18,888 nt of DNA. Origin: JALYGK01 sp036259835 (GTDB lineage Bacteria > Actinomycetota > UBA4738). Under the pieces are notes generated by a model. That model did no database searches, had not been told where the DNA came from, and was given only the letters and a program-made list of their open reading frames with translations. Location: contig DATABA010000124.1 of assembly GCA_036259835.1 (NCBI GenBank), forward strand, positions 1 to 18,888, in the 5' to 3' direction. This document shows, piece after piece, positions 6,603-13,959 of the stretch. The first letter of the stretch is position 1. Each line of letters opens with the position of its first letter. The position numbers and the translations under genes were made by a program.

Positions 6603-8867
6603 ATGGGTAGCAAGGGCTTCAGGACGCTGGGCACTGCGCTCGCATTCGGGCTCGCGGTCACGCTCTTAACGGGGACCGCCGCGACCGCCCACCCGGATGC
6701 GATGCAGCACGGAGAGTACCCTCAGGGTCACCTGCCCCCGGTCCAGAGAGGTGTAGACCTCATCGGGGCGCTCGACCTCTTCCCCAACGACGACCAGGAC
6801 GGCCGCATTGCCGACGTAGCCGGGTTCGGCAACTACGCCTATTTGGGCACCTTCGCCTCTCCGAACTGTGAAGACCTTGGGCTCTATGTCGTCGACATTT
6901 CGAATCCGGCAGCCCCACGGCAAGTCGACTTCATCCCGACCACCGACCCGACGAGCTTTGTCGGAGAGGGGGTTCAGGTGCTCGACGTTGACACGCAGCA
7001 CTTCCAAGGTCAGCTACTGATTTACAGCCAGGAGACGTGCCCCCCCAATGCAGGAGAGGTCAACCAACAAGTCTTGGGCGACCCGCGGCTCGGTTTTGGG
7101 GGCCCTGGTGGCGCGACGCTCGTCGACGTCACCGAGCCGGAGGAATGGGAGAGGTTGGCAGACCACGTCGGTGACAATGACCCACCCCCGGTGAGCACCT
7201 CCCGAATCCCGCTCCCACCTGGTCGCCCCCACAACAGCCACAGCGTGTTCGGGTGGCAGCAGGGCGATCGAGCGTACATGGTGGTCATGGACAATGGGGA
7301 GACCGGGGTAACGGATCTCGACTTCTTCGACATCACCGATCCGAGCAATCCGCAGTTCCTGTTCGAGACAGGACTCTCCGACTGGCCACAGGCTATCGAA
7401 TCGCCCGCACCGAGGGGCAGCACCCTCAACATTCACGACTTCGTCGTCAAGCAGATCGACGGCCGCTGGCTCTTCCTGGGGTCGTATTGGGATGCCGGGT
7501 ACGTGATTCTCGACGTCACCAACATCGGAAACAGCTCCCTGAAGGACGAAGAGCGGGCGAGTTACGTACGCGACACGAACTTTGGGGCAGAAGACCCGCT
7601 TGGGAGCGAAATGACTCCGGTTCTTCCTGCCGGCATGGTCCCCGAGGGGAACGCGCACCAGGCCGAGTTCAACCGCGACGGCTCCCTCTTCCTCGCTACC
7701 GATGAGGACTTCAACCCGTTCCGCTTCACCGGCGTCATTGACAGCGGCCTGTACAAGGGCCACTCCTTCACCGCGGGTCAGGGGACAGCCACTCCACCCG
7801 TCGATCCGGATAATGGCCTCACCGGACCGACGAAATTCATCGGCCAGGCGTGTGCACCCGTGGAACCTGCGCCTGGATTCCCCAGCTCGAATTACATCGC
7901 CTTGATCGAACGAGGCGGCCCCGGTGGGACGTGCGCCTTCGCCCTGAAAGTCCAGGTAGCGCAAAACGCGGGTTACAAGGCGGCGGTCATCTTCAACGAC
8001 GCCAACACGGACAGGGCCACGACTTGCGAGGCGCACGGCAACATCACGGCAGCCGGTGCGATTCCAACCCTGTTCGTCGCGCGGTCGACAGGCCTGAAGC
8101 TGTTGAACGTGCCGAACATCACCTCGAACACGTGTGATACGCCGACACCGGCCGTCGGCACGCCGAGTGAGGCCTTCACGATGTCCGCTGTCTTCGACGG
8201 CTGGGGTTATCTGCACCTCTACAACTCCAAGACGGCGGAGGCGGTCGACCACTGGGCCCTGCCAGAGTCGCTGGAAAAAGAGAACGCTAGCGGCAAGGGC
8301 GACCTCACCATCCACGAGGTGGCGACCGACCCCGACCTCAACAACATCGCGTACAGCTCGCATTACGCCGGTGGGTTCCGGATCTTCCAGTTCGACATAA
8401 GCCAGGGAATCCGTGAGGTCGGCGCCTACATCGACGAGGGCGGCAACAACTTCTGGGGTGTGGAGGTCGTTCAGCACCCGAAGGCCGGCAAGATCGTCCT
8501 GGCCAGTGACCGGGACTTCGGGCTGTACATCTTCGGGCCCCCTGCTCCGGATCTGACCGTTGGGAGTATCACCGCGTCCAAAGCCCCTCGGAAGGGGCAA
8601 AGGGTGACGCTGACGGCGACGGTCCCCAACGTCGGATCGTTTTCGGCTGAGAACGTCCCCGTCCTGTTCTTGGAGAACGGCCGGCAGATCGGAACCACAC
8701 AGACGATCTCGCAAATCGAGGGAGGAAGTTCCGGTCAGGCCTCGGTGACCTGGAAGCCGACCCGCAAGGGCGAGCGGACGATCACCGTGATTGTCGACGC
8801 CACTAATGCAATCAAGGAGTTGGACGAGAACAACAACAGCGGCACACAGGTCTTCACCGTGCAGTAG
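6603..8867 (+). CDS. Secreted LVIVD-repeat beta-propeller protein with inserted PA domain and C-terminal CARDB
   Basis: A 754-aa exported protein. Residues 1-29 are a signal peptide ending ATA before HPD. LVIVD-type propeller blades are seen at about 72-110 (LGLYVVDISNPAAPRQV), 232-255 (DFFDITDPSNPQFLFE), 290-312 (WLFLGSYW...VILDVTN), 534-550 and 580-620 (GGFRIFQFDIS). Between them, about 392-503, sits a protease-associated (PA) domain with ALIERGGPGGTCAF, AGYKAAVIFND and IPTLFVARSTG. This domain usually mediates substrate or partner contacts in secreted hydrolases. A CARDB domain (about 648-754) ends the protein and is about half identical, by hand alignment, to that of the preceding gene. 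No catalytic residues are recognised, so a binding or scaffold role is likely. The start follows AAAGGGGG by 8 nt. Its promoter and terminator resemble those of the upstream gene, but the two are separate transcription units. Confidence 0.85.
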   Translation: MGSKGFRTLGTALAFGLAVTLLTGTAATAHPDAMQHGEYPQGHLPPVQRGVDLIGALDLFPNDDQDGRIADVAGFGNYAYLGTFASPNCEDLGLYVVDISNPAAPRQVDFIPTTDPTSFVGEGVQVLDVDTQHFQGQLLIYSQETCPPNAGEVNQQVLGDPRLGFGGPGGATLVDVTEPEEWERLADHVGDNDPPPVSTSRIPLPPGRPHNSHSVFGWQQGDRAYMVVMDNGETGVTDLDFFDITDPSNPQFLFETGLSDWPQAIESPAPRGSTLNIHDFVVKQIDGRWLFLGSYWDAGYVILDVTNIGNSSLKDEERASYVRDTNFGAEDPLGSEMTPVLPAGMVPEGNAHQAEFNRDGSLFLATDEDFNPFRFTGVIDSGLYKGHSFTAGQGTATPPVDPDNGLTGPTKFIGQACAPVEPAPGFPSSNYIALIERGGPGGTCAFALKVQVAQNAGYKAAVIFNDANTDRATTCEAHGNITAAGAIPTLFVARSTGLKLLNVPNITSNTCDTPTPAVGTPSEAFTMSAVFDGWGYLHLYNSKTAEAVDHWALPESLEKENASGKGDLTIHEVATDPDLNNIAYSSHYAGGFRIFQFDISQGIREVGAYIDEGGNNFWGVEVVQHPKAGKIVLASDRDFGLYIFGPPAPDLTVGSITASKAPRKGQRVTLTATVPNVGSFSAENVPVLFLENGRQIGTTQTISQIEGGSSGQASVTWKPTRKGERTITVIVDATNAIKELDENNNSGTQVFTVQ

Positions 8868-8892
8868 GACCAAGACGAGCAGCAGTGAAGAA

Positions 8893-8930
8893 GGGCCCGG
8901 CTGCGCCCGTGCAGCCGGGCCCTCCCTTTT
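8893..8930 (+). terminator. Strong intrinsic terminator after the LVIVD/PA-domain gene
   Basis: A perfect 12-bp stem (GGGCCCGGCTGC / GCAGCCGGGCCC) with a 6-nt GCCCGT loop is followed by TCCCTTTT. It sits 26 bp past the stop codon and is a near copy of the hairpin at 6405. Confidence 0.85.
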
Positions 8931-9067
8931 GACAGTCTCACGCTGACCCCAAGAAACCGCCTTCGGTCTTAAGTCGAAGCTAGGCCAACCGGCCGTAGAC
9001 CCGCTCGACCGCCTCATGGAAACTACGCGTACGGGAATTTCCTCCCCGTCCCCAGGTCTTCGTGGAA

Positions 9068-9137
9068 GGGACAGCAATGACCCGACTGCCGAGGGGGGAT
9101 CTCGCCGCGAGGGACAGCCGTGACCCGAACGGCGAGG
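9068..9137 (+). repeat. Two imperfect 27-bp direct repeats, 43-bp period
   Basis: Copies at 9068-9094 and 9111-9137 match at 22 of 27 positions; both begin GGGACAGC, continue TGACCCGA and end CGAGG. They lie between the terminator of the LVIVD gene and the 3' end of the convergent phosphodiesterase gene. The rest of this 290-bp gap holds a short imperfect inverted repeat (CTTCG/CGAAG arms, 8961-8979) and no convincing gene. Role unknown. Confidence 0.5.
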
Positions 9138-9159
9138 CACCTGGGGTCTCCCGAGCTCC

Positions 9160-10365
9160 TTACTTCACGAAGAACAGGAGCGGCACCAGCTGCTCCGCCG
9201 GCGTCAGCGAGCCGTGCTGACCGATCAATCCTGCAAGAACCGGCTCCTCCAGTCGATGGAACACTCCCCCGTTCCCTCGAGCCGCCACGACAAGATCACC
9301 GATTCGTGGCCGGACGTACTCCCGCACCTCGTCACCGAACAATCCCTGCTCGACGGCTTCATCACCGGAGAGGACCCAGGCGATGCCGTCCAGCCTTTCC
9401 GTCCAGCGCGATCGCACATCGTCCAGCGCTCCGTGCTCCACGTGGATGTGCCTCGCTCTCGGTTCGCCCGCCACCACGGTGACGCCGGTCATGAGGGCGG
9501 GTTCGTCACCGAGGTCGACGCGGGAGCCGTCTTCCACGTTGACCATGCCATGGTCCGAGGTGACCGCCAACGCCCATCCCTGAGGGAGCCGGCCCAACAG
9601 CGCTTCGAGCGCTTCGCTGACCTGTTGCAAGTACGAGCCCCACTCCTCGGTCCCCACGCCACGGATATGGCCGATGGTGTCGAGAAAAGGGTGGTACGCG
9701 AACACGGGGGCGCCCCGACCGGTAGCGACGGCTTCACCGGTGACCTCGACGAGCTCGTCGAGGGTCGTGGCGGAGGCGTGGTCGCCCCCACGGAGGATGG
9801 CCCGTGTCAGCCCCGACCCGACGTTCTCGGGAGGACCGACCAACGTGATGCGGACCGCGCTTCGGCGAGCCCGCTCCAGAACGGTCGGCGATGGCTGGAA
9901 TTTCTCCGGCGGGACCTCATCGCGGAGGTCCGTCGCCGCTCCGCCGCCATACACCTCCCACCGCAAGAGGCTCATCGGTCGCGCGCCGTCCGCCATCCGC
10001 ACGGTCAGACCGACCAGCCCGTGCGCACCCGGCGGAAGACCGGTTCCCAACGACGCGAGGCTGGTCGCCGTGGTGGACGGGAAGCCGGCCGTCAGCGCCC
10101 GGCCCGTCTCCAGCCCGGACGCGAGAAATGCCGCCTGGGCCCGATGCTCGTCGAGCTGGACCCATCCCAGGCCATCGATGACCACCAGGCAGACGCCTGG
10201 AAGGGCGTCCAGCCCAAGAGCATTGGCGAACGAGGGAACGCCGACTGCCGAGAGGAGAGACGGAACGACTTCGGCCAGCGAAGCCTCCCCGTACTTGGGA
10301 ATGAGGAGCGAATCAACAGCAGTTCGCGACGAACCGGGCGACGAGCGCTCCTCTCGACGCGTCAA
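9160..10365 (-). CDS. Alkaline-phosphatase-superfamily phosphodiesterase/nucleotide pyrophosphatase
   Basis: A 401-aa protein with the complete bimetal site of the type I phosphodiesterase/NPP family. Asp64 is in VVIDGLGW, and the nucleophile is Thr98 or Thr99 in FPSTTATS. Asp229 and His233 are in HPFLDTIGH, Asp271-His272 in VTSDHG, and His384 in the terminal GQHGSLTPAEQLVPLL motif. No signal peptide or membrane segment is visible, so it is probably cytoplasmic. It would hydrolyse a phosphodiester or phosphomonoester, perhaps a nucleotide derivative; the substrate cannot be read from sequence. The start is TTG at 10365, preceded on the minus strand by GGGGAGGAG with 7 nt spacing. It overlaps the glnE stop in the tetranucleotide TTGA, so translation is likely coupled to glnE and both share a transcript. 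Confidence 0.85.
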   Translation of the reverse strand: MTRREERSSPGSSRTAVDSLLIPKYGEASLAEVVPSLLSAVGVPSFANALGLDALPGVCLVVIDGLGWVQLDEHRAQAAFLASGLETGRALTAGFPSTTATSLASLGTGLPPGAHGLVGLTVRMADGARPMSLLRWEVYGGGAATDLRDEVPPEKFQPSPTVLERARRSAVRITLVGPPENVGSGLTRAILRGGDHASATTLDELVEVTGEAVATGRGAPVFAYHPFLDTIGHIRGVGTEEWGSYLQQVSEALEALLGRLPQGWALAVTSDHGMVNVEDGSRVDLGDEPALMTGVTVVAGEPRARHIHVEHGALDDVRSRWTERLDGIAWVLSGDEAVEQGLFGDEVREYVRPRIGDLVVAARGNGGVFHRLEEPVLAGLIGQHGSLTPAEQLVPLLFFVK

Positions 10366-13025
10366 GGCCGCTCCTCCCCGTAAAACACTCGCTCCATTGC
10401 CAGCCGAGCGCGGCGGGTGACCCGCCGATAGTCCTCCAGGAACCGGCGGCGGGCGCCTTCCGTGTAGCCCAGGCGTCGCGCCAGGGCCGTCTGCGCTTCC
10501 GGCGCCGGTGGAATCGCTTCCGCGGGGAGCAGCCGTTCGATCTCCAGCGCGTTCTTCACCTCACTGAGAAAGACCCACGCCTCTCCCAACGTAAGCGCCA
10601 CGCTGTCCTCGATGCGCCTGGATTCGGCAAGCGCTTGCAGCGCCTCGAGCGTGTTGGTCCGGCGGATTTCGGGGTGCGCGAACCCGTATCGCATCAGCGA
10701 GAGCTCCAGCGCGAACTGCACGTCCGCCAGTCCGCCGTACCCGAGCTTGAAGTGGAAGCGCCTGGCGTCTGCGGGCCGGACCCGTTCCTCTTCCATTCGG
10801 ACGCGCATCCGCCGAATCTCGGCGAGCCGGTCGAAGGTGAGGTGTTCTGGGAAGGCCCAGTCGGCCGCGGCAGAGACGAACCGGCGGCCGAGCGGTTCGT
10901 CCCCTCCGACGAACCGAGCCCTCAACAACGTCTGGTACTCCCACGTCTGTGCCCACCGGCCCCAGTACTCCAGGAACGACACCATCGAGCGCGCCAGTGG
11001 GCCGCTCTTTCCCTCGGGTCGGAGATCAGCGTCGATTCGCCAGCCCGATCCACGAATCAATTCGAAGATCTCCTCAGCCGCCTTTGCGGCCGCGTGGAAG
11101 TCGGAAGGTCCTTCGCCGTCGTAGACCACCATCACGTCCAGATCTGACCCAAACGACAGCTCCTCGCCACCCAGCCGTCCGAACCCGATAACCGCGAGGG
11201 GGAGCGGCGGCGAAACGTCGTCGATTGCCTCCCCAACGACGGCATCGGCAACGTCTGTCAGATGCCGACCGACCTCCGGGACGTTGATCTCGTGAGCGGC
11301 GTACGCGCCTGCGATCAATACGAGCGTCTCGCGGGGACGGGCGCCCGCCGTCGTCGGCAACGATGTTGGGCTGTCCAACAACGTCGTCGTGAGGTCCGGC
11401 GCGGCGATCAGCGCGTCGGCGAACGCGGAGCTCACGGCGACCAGGGCGGCGAGCCTTCGGGCGGCGTCAGGGTGGTTGGCCAGCGCGTCGCCGATTCCCT
11501 CAGCCTCACGCAACCCCTCGACAACGCGCTCGAACCGAACGACTGCTGCATCGGGGAGCGACGCGAATGCAAGAGCGGGAACTACCACGGGAAACAGCGT
11601 CTCGAGAACCTTTCCCAGCCGGGTCGCCGGATCGATGATGCGGTCGAGCGAGTCGTACGCCGCCGCGGTATCGGCGAAGCCGAGCGCCGCAAGAAGCTCT
11701 TCGGTCGCCGTTCGGTCGGTCGCGGGACGAGGGACCGGCTCCGCAAACGCCTCGAGAAGCGGGCGGTAGAACAGCCTCTCGTGGAGACCTCGGACTGTAT
11801 CGGTGTGCTTCCCGTATTCGGTCCGAAGCTCATCCGCGTTCCGGAACGCCATGGACCGGGCGAGCGGTCCGAGCCGCGCCGGATCGGACGGAAGCTCGTG
11901 CGTCTGGGTGTCCTGAACCATCTGGAGACGGTGCTCCAGGCGACGCAGGAACCGATACGAGTCGGCCAGCGTGCGAGCGTCGGCGGGAGCGACGAACCCC
12001 TCGTGCGCCAGCGCGTCGAGTGCCGTCAGCGTGTTGGGATTCCGGATTCGATCGTACCGACGGCCGTGGACGATCTGAAGGAGCTGCACGGCGAACTCGA
12101 TGTCCCGGATTCCGCCGTGGCCCCGCTTCAGCTCGACAGCCTCCTTCCCGCGAGACCGAACTACCTCTTCGATTCGGGCCTTGGAGGAACGGACGTCCTC
12201 AATGGCTGAAGCGGGGAGCACCGCCGGATAGACGAAGGGCGCCACACCCTCCACGAACGACCGTCCCAGCTCGATATTGCCGGCTACCGGCCTCGCCTTG
12301 AGCAGCGCCTGCCGCTCCCAAGTGGCTGCATGCTTGCGGTAGTACTCGAGCATCGATTCGAGCGATCTCGAGAGCACCCCGGATCGCCCCTCCGGCCTCA
12401 AGCCCGCGTCTACACGGACCGCGACGCCATCTTCGGTGGGGTCGGAGAGGAGGGCGATCACGCGGGCCGCCGCACGAGATGCCTCCTCGGAGCTGAGGCC
12501 CCCGCTGCCGTGAACGAACAGGACGTCCACGTCGGAGGAATAGTTCAGCTCGAGTCCACCGAGCTTCCCCATGCCGATCACCGATAGCTCGCCTGCCGAA
12601 CCCGTGGCCTCCACAGCGATCTGAAGGCAGACCCCACCGATGGCGGTGAGCTCCGCCATGACGTCCTCGACGGGCGCTCCAGACAGGTCACGAGCCGCGA
12701 TTCGGTATGCGGCCCGTCGACGGAAACGACGCAGGCCGGCCAGTTCTCCCAGCCGGGCGACGTCCTGACCCGCTTCGTCCACATAGTCGTCCGCGAACCG
12801 CGGCGAAAGATCAGCCAGGCTGGCCAGCTCCTCGGGATGAGCAACGAAGAAATCGGAAGCCGCGGTCGAGAAGCCCAGGAGGCGCGCTGCGGCGGGAATG
12901 ATGTCCGGCCGGCTGAGGAGGTCGCGGCCCGTGGCCCGTTCGCCGATTCTCGAGACCGCAACTCGCGCCAGCTCGGGGTTGGGAGACTCACCCAACGCCC
13001 GCCCGAGGACCTCAGGCGTGATCAC
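10362..13025 (-). CDS. glnE: Bifunctional glutamine synthetase adenylyltransferase/deadenylylase
   Basis: Adds AMP to, and removes it from, the regulatory tyrosine of GlnA according to nitrogen status. The 887-aa protein has both expected nucleotidyltransferase halves. The N-terminal (deadenylylating) half has GMGKLGG at 151-157 and metal-binding Asp165 and Asp167. The C-terminal (adenylylating) half has GFGRLGGEE followed by Asp628 and Asp630. Helical regulatory segments lie between and after them (for example RRLEHRLQM near residue 365). Both active sites are intact. It is shorter than the roughly 950-1000 aa of E. coli and mycobacterial enzymes, mainly at the N terminus. GTG 13025 is the most upstream common start before an in-frame stop. 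A TACCAT element ends 6 nt before it, so the mRNA may be leaderless. The downstream phosphodiesterase gene overlaps by 4 bp. The substrate GlnA is encoded 8 kb away on the other strand. Confidence 0.95.
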   Translation of the reverse strand: MITPEVLGRALGESPNPELARVAVSRIGERATGRDLLSRPDIIPAAARLLGFSTAASDFFVAHPEELASLADLSPRFADDYVDEAGQDVARLGELAGLRRFRRRAAYRIAARDLSGAPVEDVMAELTAIGGVCLQIAVEATGSAGELSVIGMGKLGGLELNYSSDVDVLFVHGSGGLSSEEASRAAARVIALLSDPTEDGVAVRVDAGLRPEGRSGVLSRSLESMLEYYRKHAATWERQALLKARPVAGNIELGRSFVEGVAPFVYPAVLPASAIEDVRSSKARIEEVVRSRGKEAVELKRGHGGIRDIEFAVQLLQIVHGRRYDRIRNPNTLTALDALAHEGFVAPADARTLADSYRFLRRLEHRLQMVQDTQTHELPSDPARLGPLARSMAFRNADELRTEYGKHTDTVRGLHERLFYRPLLEAFAEPVPRPATDRTATEELLAALGFADTAAAYDSLDRIIDPATRLGKVLETLFPVVVPALAFASLPDAAVVRFERVVEGLREAEGIGDALANHPDAARRLAALVAVSSAFADALIAAPDLTTTLLDSPTSLPTTAGARPRETLVLIAGAYAAHEINVPEVGRHLTDVADAVVGEAIDDVSPPLPLAVIGFGRLGGEELSFGSDLDVMVVYDGEGPSDFHAAAKAAEEIFELIRGSGWRIDADLRPEGKSGPLARSMVSFLEYWGRWAQTWEYQTLLRARFVGGDEPLGRRFVSAAADWAFPEHLTFDRLAEIRRMRVRMEEERVRPADARRFHFKLGYGGLADVQFALELSLMRYGFAHPEIRRTNTLEALQALAESRRIEDSVALTLGEAWVFLSEVKNALEIERLLPAEAIPPAPEAQTALARRLGYTEGARRRFLEDYRRVTRRARLAMERVFYGEERP

Positions 13026-13037
13026 GCGGGCATGGTA
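13026..13037 (-). promoter_or_regulatory. Possible leaderless promoter of glnE
   Basis: On the minus strand TACCAT (13037-13032) matches TANNNT and is followed by exactly 6 nt and then the GTG start codon. No Shine-Dalgarno sequence is present. This is the geometry of leaderless actinobacterial genes. No clear -35 is seen. Confidence 0.4.
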
Positions 13038-13073
13038 CTTAAGGCTTTACGACAGGCTGTGTATAAGGCAGGT

Positions 13074-13277
13074 TCAGGCGGCCTTGGAACCCGTCTGACC
13101 GTGTTCGCGGGGATTTCGGCGCTCGCGCTCCTTCGCCCGGACCGACCTGTCCAACTGTCCGGGCGAATCCCCCGCCCGAGCCCATCGGCCCTCGCTCCAT
13201 CCGGAACCGAGCAGGGCGACGACGAAGAAAATCTGCAACGCGAAAGCCGCCCCAAACCCAAGGAGCAGCTCTTCCAT
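13074..13277 (-). CDS. Small single-span membrane protein, hypothetical
   Basis: A 67-aa reading frame with a hydrophobic N-terminal helix (about residues 4-25, LLLGFGAAFALQIFFVVALL) and a strongly basic, hydrophilic tail rich in Arg and Lys. That is a plausible topology for a small inner-membrane protein with a cytoplasmic tail. It starts 27 bp after the stop of the gene upstream on the same strand and ends 48 bp before glnE, so it fits the operon. The ribosome-binding site (AAGGG, 3 nt before ATG) is poor. I recognise no family and it could be spurious. Confidence 0.4.
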   Translation of the reverse strand: MEELLLGFGAAFALQIFFVVALLGSGWSEGRWARAGDSPGQLDRSVRAKERERRNPREHGQTGSKAA

Positions 13278-13304
13278 GGCCCTTATTTACCCAAAAGGGC
13301 TGCG

Positions 13305-13820
13305 CTATATCGGTCTTTCCAGCTCCGCCAGATGATTTCTGGCCGAATCGACGAGCTCGGGGACGACCTTCTTCAGTTTTTCGAGCTCCTCGCCCAGCGA
13401 CCGATAGGTCGAGAAGTCGGGATCGGTGGTCTTGGAAACGACGTGAAGCCGGTAGCGCGTGAACGCCTCGCGAACCTCGTCGAACATCCCCATGACGTGG
13501 GTGGCGTCGGACTCGAGCGCGAGCGTGACGAGTTCTCGGTCGAGGTCCTTCATGGTTTCATTCAGCTCGGCGTCGAGACCCTTCTGGTATTCAGGGCGAC
13601 CGCCGAGCCACGCGTAGACTCCGGCGAGCTTCTCCAGGGACAGCGCCGTGGTCAGAATCTCCTTGTAGGCGTCCCGCAGGCGTTCCCGCTTCGCGTCTCG
13701 AAGTGCGCGAAGGTCCTGGTTCCGGTCGACCCTTCCTTGCCGAGCCTGAGTCATGTAGGCAACGCCCAATGCCGCAGCCAGCAAGAAGAGGGCAGAAAGA
13801 ATGACTGTTGTCGTCTCCAT
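13305..13820 (-). CDS. Membrane-anchored helical protein, hypothetical
   Basis: A 171-aa protein starting METTTV. One N-terminal transmembrane helix (about residues 4-24) is followed by a highly charged, mostly helical soluble domain rich in Glu, Arg, Lys and Leu, with coiled-coil-like stretches (for example RALRDAKRERLRDAY and ELEKLKKVVPEL). The likely topology is a short outside end and a cytoplasmic helical domain. The frame extends 9 nt further to a GTG at 13829. I prefer ATG 13820 because TAGCCT lies 9 nt before it on the minus strand and would otherwise abut the GTG. Neither start has a Shine-Dalgarno sequence. It is divergent from the second glutamine synthetase gene and probably first in the minus-strand series leading to glnE. 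Function unknown. Confidence 0.7.
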   Translation of the reverse strand: METTTVILSALFLLAAALGVAYMTQARQGRVDRNQDLRALRDAKRERLRDAYKEILTTALSLEKLAGVYAWLGGRPEYQKGLDAELNETMKDLDRELVTLALESDATHVMGMFDEVREAFTRYRLHVVSKTTDPDFSTYRSLGEELEKLKKVVPELVDSARNHLAELERPI

Positions 13821-13878
13821 AGTGCGCACAGGCTAGCGGAAAAGCCCGCCGGTGACGCAAGGTCCTCGGACCTTTTCG

Positions 13879-13905
13879 TTCAAGAGGAATTAACACGCCA
13901 GTAAC
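13879..13905 (+). promoter_or_regulatory. Candidate GlnR-type operator upstream of the second glutamine synthetase gene
   Basis: Three pentamers at an 11-bp period: a weak TTCAA (13879-13883), TTAAC (13890-13894) and GTAAC (13901-13905), with 6-nt spacers GAGGAA and ACGCCA. The TTAAC-n6-GTAAC pair is close to the actinobacterial GlnR consensus. TTAAC ends 31 nt before CTACGCT, the same distance as at glnA, and the first spacer (GAGGAA) differs by one base from that at glnA (GAAGAA). The site could also affect the divergent membrane-protein gene. Confidence 0.55.
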
Positions 13906-13926
13906 GCCGGGGCCGCCTCGTGCCTC

Positions 13927-13932
13927 TACGCT
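13927..13932 (+). promoter_or_regulatory. Predicted -10 element of the second glutamine synthetase gene
   Basis: TACGCT, identical to the glnA -10 and preceded by the same C. The predicted start near 13939 gives a leader of about 20 nt containing GAGGAGGT. As at glnA there is no -35 consensus. Confidence 0.5.
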
Positions 13933-13959
13933 TGGCCGGGCTCACGCGAGGAGGTCAGG

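Noticed and set aside
8929..8934. TTGACA as a promoter -35 just after the LVIVD gene terminator
   Set aside because: No TANNNT lies at 16-19 nt downstream, and the only plus-strand sequence beyond it is a convergent gene end. It overlaps the terminator T-run.
9016..9123. A 35-codon ATG frame in the gap before the phosphodiesterase gene
   Set aside because: No ribosome-binding site, no hydrophobic or conserved pattern, and it ends in the direct repeat.
7014..9140. Long open frame (about 708 codons) on the minus strand opposite the LVIVD/PA-domain gene
   Set aside because: It covers the terminator and the CARDB coding region in antisense, has low-complexity Arg/Val/Gly/Asp composition and no domain or start signal.
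11262..12209. Plus-strand frame inside glnE
   Set aside because: Antisense to conserved GlnE domains; extremely Arg-rich and without motifs.
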